A stretch of 64,000 nucleotides of DNA from Bacillota bacterium (GTDB lineage: Bacteria > Bacillota > Clostridia > Lachnospirales > Lachnospiraceae). The first letter of the stretch is position 1, and every line of letters begins with the position of its first letter. The notes under the pieces are model-generated. The model was not told the origin of the DNA. It searched no databases and saw only the letters and a program-made list of their open reading frames with translations. The translations under genes were made by a program, and so were the position numbers. This document shows, one piece after another, positions 24,342 through 33,075 of this stretch. The DNA lies in assembly GCA_023414355.1 (NCBI GenBank), contig JAEZOB010000024.1, positions 1 to 64,000 of the forward strand, given 5' to 3'.

Positions 24342-24505
24342 TAGGTCTCGAAAATAACTTTATGACGATCATCACTTTATCTAGGATCTCGAAAATAACT
24401 TTATGACGATCATCACTTGATCCAGGATTTCGAAAACATCCTTATAGTGCTTCTTTCGCTTATCAAGGATTCTGAAATTACCTTATGTGCTTTTTGCACT
24501 TATAG
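24333..24505. repeat. Imperfect tandem repeat of about 41 bp, four units
   Basis: Units begin near 24333, 24373, 24414 and 24457, each reading roughly CACTTTATCTAGG-TCTCGAAAATAACTTTATG. The first two are nearly identical and the last two diverged. The first unit starts within the right end of the preceding palindrome, so the array may have grown from it. With the palindromes it fills most of the 704-bp gap before spoIIIAA. Confidence 0.75.
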
Positions 24506-24572
24506 CTACTACCTTGATTAACAGAATAATATAGTTACTCTCTTTTTGCAAATTATTTCTTAGCCGAGTAGG

Positions 24573-24601
24573 GTATATTTTCCTGTCGGTAAGAATATCT
24601 T
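24573..24601 (+). promoter_or_regulatory. Possible sigma-E promoter of the spoIIIA operon
   Basis: GTATATT (24573-24579), 14 bp, AATATCTT (24594-24601) partly matches the mother-cell sigma-E pattern (KMATATT, 14-15 bp, CATACAHT). It lies 72 bp before spoIIIAA, where this operon is known to be sigma-E controlled in B. subtilis. The -10 match is weak. Confidence 0.35.
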
Positions 24602-24673
24602 GTTTCATAATATGAACTGCGGACAAAGGGTCTTTCTTAGATTGGCATTTCTTATCCGTCCGGGAGGTAATCT

Positions 24674-25636
24674 ATGGGCACTAAGGACGAGTTGCTAAAG
24701 ATATTGTCACTGAAGCTTCGAACAATATTTGGTAAACTCAGTATTGATTTTGAACAATTACAGGAAATTCGCCTGAGAATCAATGCCCCACTTCTGGTGA
24801 TATACAGGAATGAGGAAGCCTTCGTGACAGAAGATGCTGTATTCACCAACCAGGCTGCGAAGGCAGTACAGATTACAAAAAACGAGATACGCGAGACGAT
24901 GGAATACATAAGCAATTACTCCCTGTATGCTTTTGAGGATGAGATCAGGCAGGGCTTTATCACCATCAGCGGAGGACACCGAATTGGTATCGCGGGGAAG
25001 ATTATTATCGAGGAAGACGAAATCAGGGGGATGAAGCATATTTCCTTTATCAATGTCCGTCTTGCGCACCAGGTAAAAGGGTGTGCCAATCAGGTGATTC
25101 CTTACCTGATTGATAAGAAAACCGGGGGGATTTATCATACCCTGATCATTTCACCGCCAAGATGTGGGAAGACAACCTTGCTTCGGGATATCATCAGACA
25201 GCTTTCAGATGGAAACAGCAGTATTACGGGCATGAATATCGGTGTTGTGGACGAACGTTCTGAAATCGGAGCCTGCTACATGGGAACGCCTCAGAATGAT
25301 CTGGGAATTAGGACAGATATATTGGATTGCTGCCCGAAAGCCAAAGGGATGCTGATGCTGATACGCTCCATGTCTCCACAGGTTGTAGCAGTGGATGAAA
25401 TCGGTTCCAGAGAGGAGCTGGAGGCTATTGATTATGTCATAGGCTGTGGTGCTAAACTGATTGCAACCGTACATGGGAATTCGCTGGAGGATATTAAAAG
25501 AAAACCGACCCTTGGCGAACTGGCACAAAAGAAGGTTTTTGAACGCTATATCATCCTAAGCAACAGAAGATGCATCGGCTCCCTGGAGGAAATATATGAT
25601 TCCGAAGGGAAAGTGTTATTTACCGGTGAGCGGTGA
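24674..25636 (+). CDS. spoIIIAA: Stage III sporulation protein AA (ATPase)
   Basis: Mother-cell ATPase of the SpoIIIA-SpoIIQ channel that feeds or communicates with the engulfed forespore; it resembles the ATPases of secretion systems. 320 residues with an N-terminal non-catalytic domain (about 1-135), Walker A PPRCGKTTLLRD, an arginine/Asp-box VVDERSEIG, Walker B VVAVDEIGSREE and VHGNSLED. GGGAGG just before the ATG supports the start. First gene of the complete eight-gene operon. In B. subtilis it directly follows efp and yqhV; here 12.7 kb separates it from efp. Confidence 0.97.
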   Translation: MGTKDELLKILSLKLRTIFGKLSIDFEQLQEIRLRINAPLLVIYRNEEAFVTEDAVFTNQAAKAVQITKNEIRETMEYISNYSLYAFEDEIRQGFITISGGHRIGIAGKIIIEEDEIRGMKHISFINVRLAHQVKGCANQVIPYLIDKKTGGIYHTLIISPPRCGKTTLLRDIIRQLSDGNSSITGMNIGVVDERSEIGACYMGTPQNDLGIRTDILDCCPKAKGMLMLIRSMSPQVVAVDEIGSREELEAIDYVIGCGAKLIATVHGNSLEDIKRKPTLGELAQKKVFERYIILSNRRCIGSLEEIYDSEGKVLFTGER

Positions 25637-25662
25637 GAGGCTGCAAAAAGGAGGACAAACCT

Positions 25663-26187
25663 ATGAATATTATGAAAATAGTAGGTTGTATTTTAATCTT
25701 TCTATCCACGACAGGAATCGGCTTTTACTATAGCACGACTATGAAATGCAGGGTGGAGGACCTAAGAGAATGGAAGAAGCTGATTTGTCTGTTGCGCGGA
25801 GACATTCGTTATGCCAATACGCCTCTGCCTGAAGCGATCAGTTCAATCGGTAGGCGTCACGAGGGGAATTTTCATACGTTTTTCAATTCAGTAGGAACAC
25901 AGCTACAGGAGTTGGCAGGAGAGACTCTTGCAACAATCTGGAAAACAGCTGCAGAGAAGGAATTATCAAATACTGCACTGAATAAGAAGGACAAGGTACA
26001 GCTGATTCGTTTTGGAGAAAATCTGGGATATCTTGATAAGGATATGCAGATGAATACCTTTGAACTTTATCTGACGCAGGTGGACGAAGAAATCACTGAA
26101 TTAAACAGAACAGTCAAAGGGAAAGCTTATCTCTATAACAGTCTGGGCATCATGGCAGGCATATTTATTACCATCATAATGATATGA
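25663..26187 (+). CDS. spoIIIAB: Stage III sporulation protein AB
   Basis: 174 residues. The N-terminal TM (MKIVGCILIFLSTTGIGFYY) is followed by a helical cytoplasmic domain with REWKKLICLLRGDIRYANTPLPEAI, resembling GspF-like secretion components, and a C-terminal TM (SLGIMAGIFITIIMI). Known in B. subtilis as part of the feeding-tube apparatus. The frame is open from 25633, but AAGGAGG at 25648-25654 fits ATG 25663. Confidence 0.95.
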   Translation: MNIMKIVGCILIFLSTTGIGFYYSTTMKCRVEDLREWKKLICLLRGDIRYANTPLPEAISSIGRRHEGNFHTFFNSVGTQLQELAGETLATIWKTAAEKELSNTALNKKDKVQLIRFGENLGYLDKDMQMNTFELYLTQVDEEITELNRTVKGKAYLYNSLGIMAGIFITIIMI

Positions 26188-26219
26188 AAGATTAAACATG
26201 CGCAGGAATGGGGTAAAGT

Positions 26220-26417
26220 ATGGATATATATTTTTTATTGCGAATTGCGCTGGTTGGAATATTGGTTTCCATTTTAAATCAGATTTTAAAACAATCCGGC
26301 AGGGATGATCTTGCGTTCCTGACAAGTCTGGCCGGTCTGGTGCTTGTCTTGCTATGGCTGTTACCCCATATCACGGATCTGTTCTTATCGATACAACAGT
26401 TATTTAACATAGTATAA
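26220..26417 (+). CDS. spoIIIAC: Stage III sporulation protein AC
   Basis: 65-residue membrane protein with two TM helices (LLRIALVGILVSILNQIL and AFLTSLAGLVLVLLWLLP) joined by KQSGRDDLA. Length and sequence are characteristic of SpoIIIAC. It is thought to form membrane rings in the SpoIIIA complex. Confidence 0.95.
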   Translation: MDIYFLLRIALVGILVSILNQILKQSGRDDLAFLTSLAGLVLVLLWLLPHITDLFLSIQQLFNIV

Positions 26418-26512
26418 TGCGGCTATTGACTTTATAGCAAATATTGTGTTGCTGCCCATATTGAAAAACAAGATTTTTCAGCCGTGTATTCTCAGGGATT
26501 GCAGCGGAATGG

Positions 26513-26905
26513 ATGATGATTATGATAAAAATTGCAGCCGCAGGGATTGCTGCCATTGTTCTTGCCATAATTTTTAAAAAAGGAAAGGAAGAATATTCTC
26601 TTTATATCAGCATCGCAGCCTGTATCCTGATTCTACTACTGGGTATCAGTAAGTTGGAGGTGATTTTAGATGCAGTCGGACAGCTCCAGGGGTATATTGA
26701 GGTGAATAAGGGTTATATCAGTATTCTGATTAAAATCATTGGAATTACCTATGTGACAGAGATTGCAGCCTCCCTGTGCAGAGATACGGGATATCAGGCA
26801 ATCGGAGAGCAGATAGAATTAGTTGGGAAGCTTACGATACTTGCAATCAGCATGCCAATCATGCTGGCTATTCTGGATACCATCAATAATCTGCTTAAGT
26901 CTTGA
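26513..26905 (+). CDS. spoIIIAD: Stage III sporulation protein AD
   Basis: 130 residues with four TM-like segments (IKIAAAGIAAIVLAIIF, YSLYISIAACILILLLG, YISILIKIIGITYVTEIAASLC, LTILAISMPIMLAIL). The segment GITYVTEIAASLCRDTG is the conserved SpoIIIAD centre. It shares a fold with SpoIIIAC plus extra helices. Three ATGs (26513, 26516, 26522) are close together after GCGGAATGG and the true start is uncertain by up to three residues. Confidence 0.94.
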   Translation: MMIMIKIAAAGIAAIVLAIIFKKGKEEYSLYISIAACILILLLGISKLEVILDAVGQLQGYIEVNKGYISILIKIIGITYVTEIAASLCRDTGYQAIGEQIELVGKLTILAISMPIMLAILDTINNLLKS

Positions 26906-26919
26906 AAGAGGGATATGAA

Positions 26920-28119
26920 ATGTCAAGTAGATATAAGATACGTCAATGGTATATGAGATATTTTAAGGGGATTGTATTCCTGCTGCTGCTTCTGTCGATA
27001 AGCTTTTGTACAACCTATCAGGTTGAGGCAAGCAGCGTGTCGGATCGAAACAAATCAATCAAGATATCCATGCAAGAGGAGACAATTGACTATTCGGAGC
27101 TCCAGGAAGTAATCGGAGATGTGCTGGGAAAGGGGAACGAATTTGATTTTCAGGAGTACATTGGGAAATTGATGAATGGGGAAGAGACCTTCTCCTTATC
27201 AGCCATCGCAGACAAGCTTAACGAGGCGGTACGGGGTGAGGTGAAAGCAAATCTGTCGACCTTTGGAGGTTTGATTACAATCGCGTTGCTGGCGGCACTT
27301 TTTACGAATCTCTCTGTTGCCTTTCGTAATAGTCAGGTCTCGGAGACGGGATATTATGTGACTTACCTCTTGCTATTCGGACTTTTGATTGGGTCCTTTA
27401 TTACTGCATCGCGTATCGCTTCCACAGCCTTAGGGAATGTACTGGACTTTATGAGGGCACTGGCACCGGCTTATTTTCTGTCTGTAGCATTTACTACCGG
27501 GCAGGCTACTTCAATGATGTATTATGAAGCGACTTTATTACTGATTACTCTGGTTGATTTTATTATTATTAAGGTAATTATACCGATGATAAACTTTTAT
27601 CTGGTGATTGTTCTGGCCAATAATCTGTCAAAAGAGGACATGCTTTCAAGATTCGCAGAGCTTTTTTCCTCTGCCATCGGTTGGCTTTTGAAGAGTATGC
27701 TAGCTGCTGTCATCGGCTTTCACACGATACAGGGTTTGATTGTTCCGGTGGTAGATCAGGTAAAACGCTCTGTAGTGATCAAGGCGACTGAAGCACTTCC
27801 CGGAATTGGAGATGCTTTGGGGGGTGTGACGGAGACTGTATTGGGGACAGGTATCCTTCTGAAAAATGCAATCGGGGTTGCAGGCCTCATCGTAATCCTG
27901 ACGATAATCGCAGTTCCCTTACTGAAATTGTTGGTGATTACTGCAGTGTACAAACTGGGCTGTGCGATCATGCAACCCATATCAGATAAGCGTTTTATCG
28001 AATGCATCAGTGCTTCTTCTAAATCAGCGGCTATGCTGTTACAGAGCGTTTTTGTAGGAGCGGTCCTATTCTTAATATCAATTACAATTGCGGCAATCAC
28101 AACCGGGAGAGTAATGTGA
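26920..28119 (+). CDS. spoIIIAE: Stage III sporulation protein AE
   Basis: 399-residue polytopic protein. A signal-like segment (IVFLLLLLSISFCTTYQVEA) is followed by an external region (about 30-115) and then 7-8 TM helices with FMRALAPAYFLSVAFTTG, NLSKEDMLSRFAEL and IGDALGGVTETVLGTG. It is the largest membrane component of the SpoIIIA channel, with a permease-like character. TTG 26902 is in frame, but AAGAGGG fits ATG 26920. Confidence 0.95.
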   Translation: MSSRYKIRQWYMRYFKGIVFLLLLLSISFCTTYQVEASSVSDRNKSIKISMQEETIDYSELQEVIGDVLGKGNEFDFQEYIGKLMNGEETFSLSAIADKLNEAVRGEVKANLSTFGGLITIALLAALFTNLSVAFRNSQVSETGYYVTYLLLFGLLIGSFITASRIASTALGNVLDFMRALAPAYFLSVAFTTGQATSMMYYEATLLLITLVDFIIIKVIIPMINFYLVIVLANNLSKEDMLSRFAELFSSAIGWLLKSMLAAVIGFHTIQGLIVPVVDQVKRSVVIKATEALPGIGDALGGVTETVLGTGILLKNAIGVAGLIVILTIIAVPLLKLLVITAVYKLGCAIMQPISDKRFIECISASSKSAAMLLQSVFVGAVLFLISITIAAITTGRVM

Positions 28120-28238
28120 ACTGTTGAAAAGGATAGTTCACATTCAGAGGTTTATGCCTTCGTCTTCCTTGGCACAAACTTATGCGAAGGGCATGAGCTA
28201 ATGTCTAATTAAAGTTGTTAATTAGAATGGAGAATGTT

Positions 28239-28859
28239 ATGGAATTGATTTATACCTGGATCAGAAATATCGTGATCTACATGCTTTTGAATACGATCAT
28301 TATAAATTTGGTAGGTGGAAAAAACTACAAGAAATATATCAGCATAGTGTCCGGAATGATTTTAGTTCTGATTGTCATCACTCCAATTATGGATTTTATG
28401 AAAATAGAGGATAAGCTGGATCTGTTTCAGAGTAAAAATGATTTTTCTGTTGAAACTTCAGAATTTAGAGCGGATTTAAATAGGATGGAGGAAGCCGGAA
28501 GGGAAGCGATATTTGCAGAATATAAGGAAAAAATCAAACAGCAGGTAAAAGAAATATTAGCGAAAGAAAAGCTCAAGCTGACAGAATTTGATTTAAAACT
28601 TGATCAGGATGCAGCAAGTTCGGAATTTGGCAGTGTTCTGAGCATGGATATTTCAGCAACTAACGAATATAGCAGTCGGAAGGAAGAAAATAATCACCTT
28701 TTGATTGATGATATAGAAATCAACCATATTAGGATAAAGGAAGAGGAAGATGATATTGAGAGACCGCCATCTCCGCAGGAAATCATAATGAAAAAAAGAC
28801 TCTCGGACTTCTATAATATCGAACAAGGTAATATAAATATTAATATACAGGGAGGGTAA
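28239..28859 (+). CDS. spoIIIAF: Stage III sporulation protein AF
   Basis: 206 residues. Two N-terminal TM helices (IRNIVIYMLLNTIIINLV and ISIVSGMILVLIVITPIM) are followed by an external domain with AILAKEKL-like charged helices, ending in NIEQGNININIQGG. A ring-forming-like domain is expected. ATG 28239 follows GGAGA; 28227 and TTG 28215 are other in-frame starts. A 95-bp spacer before it contains ATGCCTTCG/CGAAGGGCAT, a hairpin that could adjust relative expression inside the operon. Confidence 0.9.
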   Translation: MELIYTWIRNIVIYMLLNTIIINLVGGKNYKKYISIVSGMILVLIVITPIMDFMKIEDKLDLFQSKNDFSVETSEFRADLNRMEEAGREAIFAEYKEKIKQQVKEILAKEKLKLTEFDLKLDQDAASSEFGSVLSMDISATNEYSSRKEENNHLLIDDIEINHIRIKEEEDDIERPPSPQEIIMKKRLSDFYNIEQGNININIQGG

Positions 28860-28860
28860 T

Positions 28861-29556
28861 ATGAAAAGAGAAGCACTTTCTTCGAAAAGAGAGTCACTTT
28901 CTTCAGAAAACAAATCGTTTTCTTCGGAGAAGAATACAGGTTCTTCCGTTAAGAGTCTCCCGAAGAAAATATCCCTGAAAACGATCGGTCTGCCAAGACT
29001 GATCTTAATTTTAGCTGCAGGTATACTGATTGTGCTGCTATCATTTCCGAACTTTGGTGATTCAAAGAATTCCAAGGATAACACCCAAAAGGATGCTACT
29101 GTCGCGGACTTGGAAAATGGTACGAATACGACAAGCTATGATGTGAATACCTATGTATCAGAAATGGAAAATAAGCTTGAGAATGTCTTAAGAAAAGTAT
29201 CCGGCGTAGGAGAAGTGAAGGTAGCTATTACTTTAAAGGGTTCCAAGCAGAGGATTCCACTTAAGGACAGTACGACAGAGCAAGAGAGCTTAAATGAAGT
29301 TGACGGGGAGGGCGGAAGCAGGACTGACAGGAAAGTGAAAAAGGAGGAAGCAACGATCCTCGTCGATGGTAAGGATGGCAAATCCGAACCGTACATATTA
29401 CAGGAGAAAGAGCCTGAAATCGAAGGAGTATTGGTGATCGCAGAGGGCGGAGATGACGCTGGTCTGCAGATGGAAATTATGGAAGCCGTGGAGGTATTAT
29501 TTAATGTACCTGCGCATAAGGTTAAAGTAATGAAGATGAGCAATGGGATTAAATAA
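28861..29556 (+). CDS. spoIIIAG: Stage III sporulation protein AG
   Basis: 231 residues. The cytoplasmic N-terminus has short Ser-rich repeats (LSSKRESLSSENKSFSSEK), followed by one TM (LPRLILILAAGILIVLLSFP) and an external ring-building domain with ENKLENVLRKVSGVGEVKVAITL and AVEVLFNVPAHKVKVMKM, the pattern of SpoIIIAG. It is known to assemble a large ring of the channel between mother cell and forespore. The stop overlaps the region upstream of spoIIIAH. Confidence 0.94.
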   Translation: MKREALSSKRESLSSENKSFSSEKNTGSSVKSLPKKISLKTIGLPRLILILAAGILIVLLSFPNFGDSKNSKDNTQKDATVADLENGTNTTSYDVNTYVSEMENKLENVLRKVSGVGEVKVAITLKGSKQRIPLKDSTTEQESLNEVDGEGGSRTDRKVKKEEATILVDGKDGKSEPYILQEKEPEIEGVLVIAEGGDDAGLQMEIMEAVEVLFNVPAHKVKVMKMSNGIK

Positions 29557-29569
29557 TCAGGAGGTTGTT

Positions 29570-30418
29570 ATGAAAAATATATTTAAAAAGAACCACATCA
29601 TAATTACCGCGCTGGCAATTATGATTGTAATCGCCGGGTATTTAAGCTTTACGAACAGAGATGCAGCAGAAAAAGCCGATAAAACTGACAAGGAAGTAAC
29701 AGAAGCCGGTGATTATGAGGAGTTTACGCAGGTCAAAGACGGAGAAGAGGTCAGTGAAGAGGGTACGATGGATATCGAGGAAGCGACAGAAGCGTCCGAT
29801 ATTTTGGAAACCGATGCTACAGATCAAGAAGATGTTGAGGCTTCTGACAATCAGGAGGATGCAGTAGTGGCAGAGAATAGCGATCAACAGGCGGAGGATA
29901 CCGAAAATACCGAGAACGCACAAAAAGAAGATTCGGAAGAGATTACTGATATTTCTGATGAAGATGTGCTAGCAGATGCACACGATGTCAGTGACAATGG
30001 CGAATTGAATTTGGAGGAAGGCGTTCCCGGTGAAGCAGTGCTGGCCAAAGCTACCATTGATTCCAGCTATTTCGTATCCAACAGAGTAAAAAGGGAGCAA
30101 GTACGATCCAAGAGCAAGGAGCTTTATATGGAGCTCATACAGAGTACCGATATTACGAATGAACAGAAGCAGGAAGCAATCGATGGAATGCTGGAGCTTA
30201 CGGACGTCATCGATAAAGAAAATGCAACTGAGATGTTACTTGAGGCAAAGGGCTTTGAGGATGCTGTTGTATTCATCAGTGACGGAAAAGCGGAGGTTGT
30301 TGTCAATGCATCCTCTCTTACTGATCAGCAGCTTGCAATTATTGAAAGCGTAGTAAAAGAAAAGACAGGTATTGAAGTAAAGAATATCGGTATTAATCCT
30401 GTAGTCATCGAAGAATAA
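29570..30418 (+). CDS. spoIIIAH: Stage III sporulation protein AH
   Basis: 282 residues. One N-terminal TM (IIITALAIMIVIAGYLSF) is followed by a very acidic linker (about 30-150, rich in Glu/Asp) and a C-terminal YscJ/FliF-like domain (about 160-280, with LTDVIDKENATEMLLEAKGF and VVVNASSLTDQQLAIIESVV). In known systems it binds forespore SpoIIQ across the intermembrane space. The acidic linker is longer than in B. subtilis SpoIIIAH (218 residues total). AGGAGG 29559-29564 fixes ATG 29570. Last gene of the operon. Confidence 0.93.
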   Translation: MKNIFKKNHIIITALAIMIVIAGYLSFTNRDAAEKADKTDKEVTEAGDYEEFTQVKDGEEVSEEGTMDIEEATEASDILETDATDQEDVEASDNQEDAVVAENSDQQAEDTENTENAQKEDSEEITDISDEDVLADAHDVSDNGELNLEEGVPGEAVLAKATIDSSYFVSNRVKREQVRSKSKELYMELIQSTDITNEQKQEAIDGMLELTDVIDKENATEMLLEAKGFEDAVVFISDGKAEVVVNASSLTDQQLAIIESVVKEKTGIEVKNIGINPVVIEE

Positions 30419-30429
30419 TATAATTATAA

Positions 30430-30458
30430 TTGCAAATGTAGAGAAGTTTGGGTATAAT
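30430..30458 (+). promoter_or_regulatory. Sigma-A-type promoter before asp23
   Basis: TTGCAA (30430-30435), 17 bp, TATAAT (30453-30458). A second TATAAT lies 9 bp downstream. It separates the sporulation operon from the housekeeping operon that follows. Confidence 0.7.
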
Positions 30459-30552
30459 ACTATATAATGTAAGTAGTATGAAGGTTGAGATCATGACCTC
30501 ATTATAATATAGTGTATACCGGATAATGATAGGAACATAGGAGGTAATTACA

Positions 30553-30942
30553 TTGAATAAGGAACCGGAGATCAGAAACACATATAAAATACATGAAGAC
30601 GGTAAAGTAGGTGAAGTTCAGATAGCGGATGAGGTTGTTGCGACCATCGCGGGTCTGGCTGCTACAGAAGTGAAAGGAGTATCTGCTACCTTCGGGAATG
30701 CTGCCAATGAGCTGACCGGAAAGTTGAGTTCGAAGAAAAACTTATCCAAGGGAGTTAAGGTGCTGGTAAGCCCGGATGCGGTATCCGTGGATATGGCCCT
30801 GACTTTAGATTATGGGTACGGTATTCCGGAAACTGCTAAGCAGGTTCAAGAAAAGGTGAAGTTGGCGATAGAAAATATGACCGGTTTGCAGGTCAAAGAA
30901 GTTAACATTCGTATTGCAGGTGTTAACATCGTAAAAGAGTAA
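30553..30942 (+). CDS. Asp23/Gls24-family protein (YqhY-like)
   Basis: 129 residues of the Asp23 family: GEVQIADEVVATIAGLAATEVKGVSATFG, VLVSPDAVSVDMALTLDYGYGIPETAKQVQEKV and VKEVNIRIAGVNI. In B. subtilis the paralogue YqhY lies next to accBC and nusB and affects acetyl-CoA carboxylase activity. The nusB link is kept here but accBC are absent. TTG start after AGGAGG (30540-30545). Confidence 0.93.
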   Translation: MNKEPEIRNTYKIHEDGKVGEVQIADEVVATIAGLAATEVKGVSATFGNAANELTGKLSSKKNLSKGVKVLVSPDAVSVDMALTLDYGYGIPETAKQVQEKVKLAIENMTGLQVKEVNIRIAGVNIVKE

Positions 30943-30952
30943 ACGATTCCCA

Positions 30953-30985
30953 AACAACCCTTAGAACTGCCTAAGGGTTGTTTTA
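30953..30985 (+). terminator. Rho-independent terminator after asp23
   Basis: AACAACCCTTAG-AACTGC-CTAAGGGTTGTTTT, a perfect 12-bp stem. nusB follows within 35 bp, so read-through or a weak downstream promoter must supply nusB. Confidence 0.85.
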
Positions 30986-31019
30986 TTCGTGTGTAAATGA
31001 GTTAGGAGGAAGCCGTACC

Positions 31020-31415
31020 ATGACAAGAAGAGAAATAAGAGAACATATTTTCCTCATGCTGTTCCGTAAGGATTTTCATGAGGCAGAGGAACTGAAGGAG
31101 CAGATTGAGTTATATATCCAGACCTTAGAGAGACCAACCATAGAGGAGCATGCCTATCTGACCTCGCGTCTGAATTCCGTGATGGAAAAGCTCACTGAGA
31201 TAGACGATATTCTGTCAGAAGCCTCTAGTGGCTGGAAGCTAAATCGTATGGGCAAGGTGGATTTGACGATATTGAGACTTGCAGTTTATGAACTACGTTT
31301 CGATGAGGATATTCCCGCTAAGGTTGCCATCAATGAAGCGGTAGAGCTTGCCAAAAAATTCGGCGGAGATGAATCGCCGAGCTTTGTCAACGGAGTGCTT
31401 GCGAAACTGGCCTGA
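31020..31415 (+). CDS. nusB: Transcription antitermination protein NusB
   Basis: Binds boxA RNA with NusE/S10 to prevent early termination, mainly in rRNA operons. 131 residues, all-helical, with TRREIREHIFLMLFRKDFH at the N-terminus, NRMGKVDLTILRLAVYELRF and PAKVAINEAVELAKKFGGDESPSFVNGVL. TAGGAGG (31003-31009) fits ATG 31020. In place beside asp23 as in other Firmicutes. Confidence 0.96.
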   Translation: MTRREIREHIFLMLFRKDFHEAEELKEQIELYIQTLERPTIEEHAYLTSRLNSVMEKLTEIDDILSEASSGWKLNRMGKVDLTILRLAVYELRFDEDIPAKVAINEAVELAKKFGGDESPSFVNGVLAKLA

Positions 31416-31439
31416 ATAGATGGACTTATAGTTTACGAA

Positions 31440-31523
31440 ATGTTTTGAGTATGTGCATCGGATTTAGCTTGCCTTACCCAGTCGGCCGGTCTGCGCTAAA
31501 TCCGATACACATGCTCAAAACAT
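31440..31523. repeat. Long inverted repeat between nusB and xseA
   Basis: A 29-nt left arm (31440-31468) and right arm (31495-31523) match at 27 positions around a 26-nt GC-rich loop. Weaker pairing extends outward (TAGTTTACG/GGTTTAGACT). There is no T tract, so it is not a plain terminator. The rest of the nusB-xseA gap (31524-31771) shows no gene. Confidence 0.8.
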
Positions 31524-31771
31524 GGTTTAGACTGTGATCTGATAAATAAGTACATTCAGTTCCAGGACTTACTTACGCTGCGCCTTACCATATGTGAGCA
31601 GTGATTAGGTGTTAAAGCTTTTATAATAGTTATTTATATGGTTTGGCAAACTGAGATCTGTTTTAAGTAAGCTATTCTGTGACTGTGGGATTATTTATAT
31701 TTGTTTGCAAGCTAGACCATAAGAAGTTTCATTTATGTTTTACTTCGCTTCGTTATACCGTGGAGGTAGTT

Positions 31772-32983
31772 ATGGGACAGGCTTATACCGTTACTGAGAT
31801 TAATCAATATATAAAGAATATGTTTATGAGAGACCGGATTCTGAACCAGATCTTTGTGAAGGGCGAGATCTCTAATTGTAAATATCATACCTCGGGGCAT
31901 ATTTATTTTACATTAAAGGATGCTCAGGGGCAATTGGCTTGTGTCATGTTCGCCGGACAACGCCGAGGCCTAACCTTCCGTCTGGAGGAGGGGCAGAGTG
32001 TGATAGCGCTCGGTAGTATCAATGTGTATGAAAGAGACGGCAAATACCAGCTCTATGCGAATGAAATCATACTCGATGGTCAGGGATTATTATACGAGAA
32101 GTATGAGAAACTGAAGAAAAGTCTAGAGGAAGAAGGACTTTTTGATATAGCACATAAGAAACCGATTCCGGCTTACCCAAGGAAGGTTGGGATCGTAACC
32201 GCATCTACGGGAGCGGCAATTCAGGATATCATCAATATATCAGGGAGAAGAAATCCCTATGTACAGCTGATCCTGTATCCTGCTTTGGTGCAGGGACAGG
32301 GAGCGGCCGAAAGTGTTGTGAAAGGTATCAAAGCCTTAGATAAGCTGGGTGTGGATACGATTATCGTCGGAAGAGGCGGAGGCTCCATTGAGGATTTATG
32401 GGCCTTCAATGAGGAGATCGTGGCCAGAGCAATCTACCAGTGTGAGACACCGATTATTTCCGCGGTTGGTCATGAGACCGATGTTACAATTGCGGATTTT
32501 GTATCGGACCTTCGTGCGCCGACCCCGTCTGCGGCGGCAGAGCTGGCAGTAAATGATTATATGACATTTGTGGCTAAGCTTACGGATTATCAGAGAAAGC
32601 TTACAAGAGAAATTGAGCGTAAGCTGAGTGATTATGAGAATAGGCTGAAGCAGCTGAAGCTTCGTCTGTTCTATGCAAGCCCGGCTTACCAACTGAAGCA
32701 GAAAAGACAGAATTTGATTGATATAGAACAAAAGCTTGCAGGGCGGATGAACCGGGTCTTGATTGAGAAGAGACATAAGCTGGATGTCTACATAGCAAAG
32801 CTGGAGGGATTATCGCCCTTATCAAAGCTGAGTAAGGGATATGCACTGATAACCGGCGAGGATCATAAACCAATACAGAGTATTAAGAAGGTAAGAAGGG
32901 ATGAGATCCTGACGGTATCGCTTTTAGACGGAGAGCTCAGGACTCGTGTCGAAGATATCAGTGAGTTGCAGCGTGGCTGTTGA
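31772..32983 (+). CDS. xseA: Exodeoxyribonuclease VII large subunit
   Basis: 403 residues. An N-terminal OB fold (about 20-95, ILNQIFVKGEISNCKYHTSGHIYF) is followed by the catalytic domain with KKPIPAYPRKVGIVTASTGAA, GRGGGSIEDLWAFNEE, SAVGHETDVTIADFVSDLRA and PTPSAAAE, then a long coiled-coil stalk and the tail SPLSKLSKGYALI. Together with XseB it degrades single-stranded DNA. GGAGG (31761-31765) selects ATG 31772; the frame is open for 31 codons upstream. Confidence 0.96.
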   Translation: MGQAYTVTEINQYIKNMFMRDRILNQIFVKGEISNCKYHTSGHIYFTLKDAQGQLACVMFAGQRRGLTFRLEEGQSVIALGSINVYERDGKYQLYANEIILDGQGLLYEKYEKLKKSLEEEGLFDIAHKKPIPAYPRKVGIVTASTGAAIQDIINISGRRNPYVQLILYPALVQGQGAAESVVKGIKALDKLGVDTIIVGRGGGSIEDLWAFNEEIVARAIYQCETPIISAVGHETDVTIADFVSDLRAPTPSAAAELAVNDYMTFVAKLTDYQRKLTREIERKLSDYENRLKQLKLRLFYASPAYQLKQKRQNLIDIEQKLAGRMNRVLIEKRHKLDVYIAKLEGLSPLSKLSKGYALITGEDHKPIQSIKKVRRDEILTVSLLDGELRTRVEDISELQRGC

Positions 32984-33075
32984 TATAGTATTTTGATTAG
33001 TGAGGCAGAACAAGGACGATAATAGAATTGTACCGGTATCCGATATCACGGTGTATCGGCAGAATGGAGTTAGGT

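Noticed and set aside
24085..24505. CRISPR array before spoIIIAA
   Set aside because: Units are palindromes and contiguous tandem repeats without unique spacers of constant length, and no cas gene is present.
29151..29543. 130-codon minus-strand frame over spoIIIAG
   Set aside because: It is the serine-rich antisense shadow of spoIIIAG.
32396..32776. 126-codon minus-strand frame over xseA
   Set aside because: Antisense shadow of conserved xseA coding sequence.
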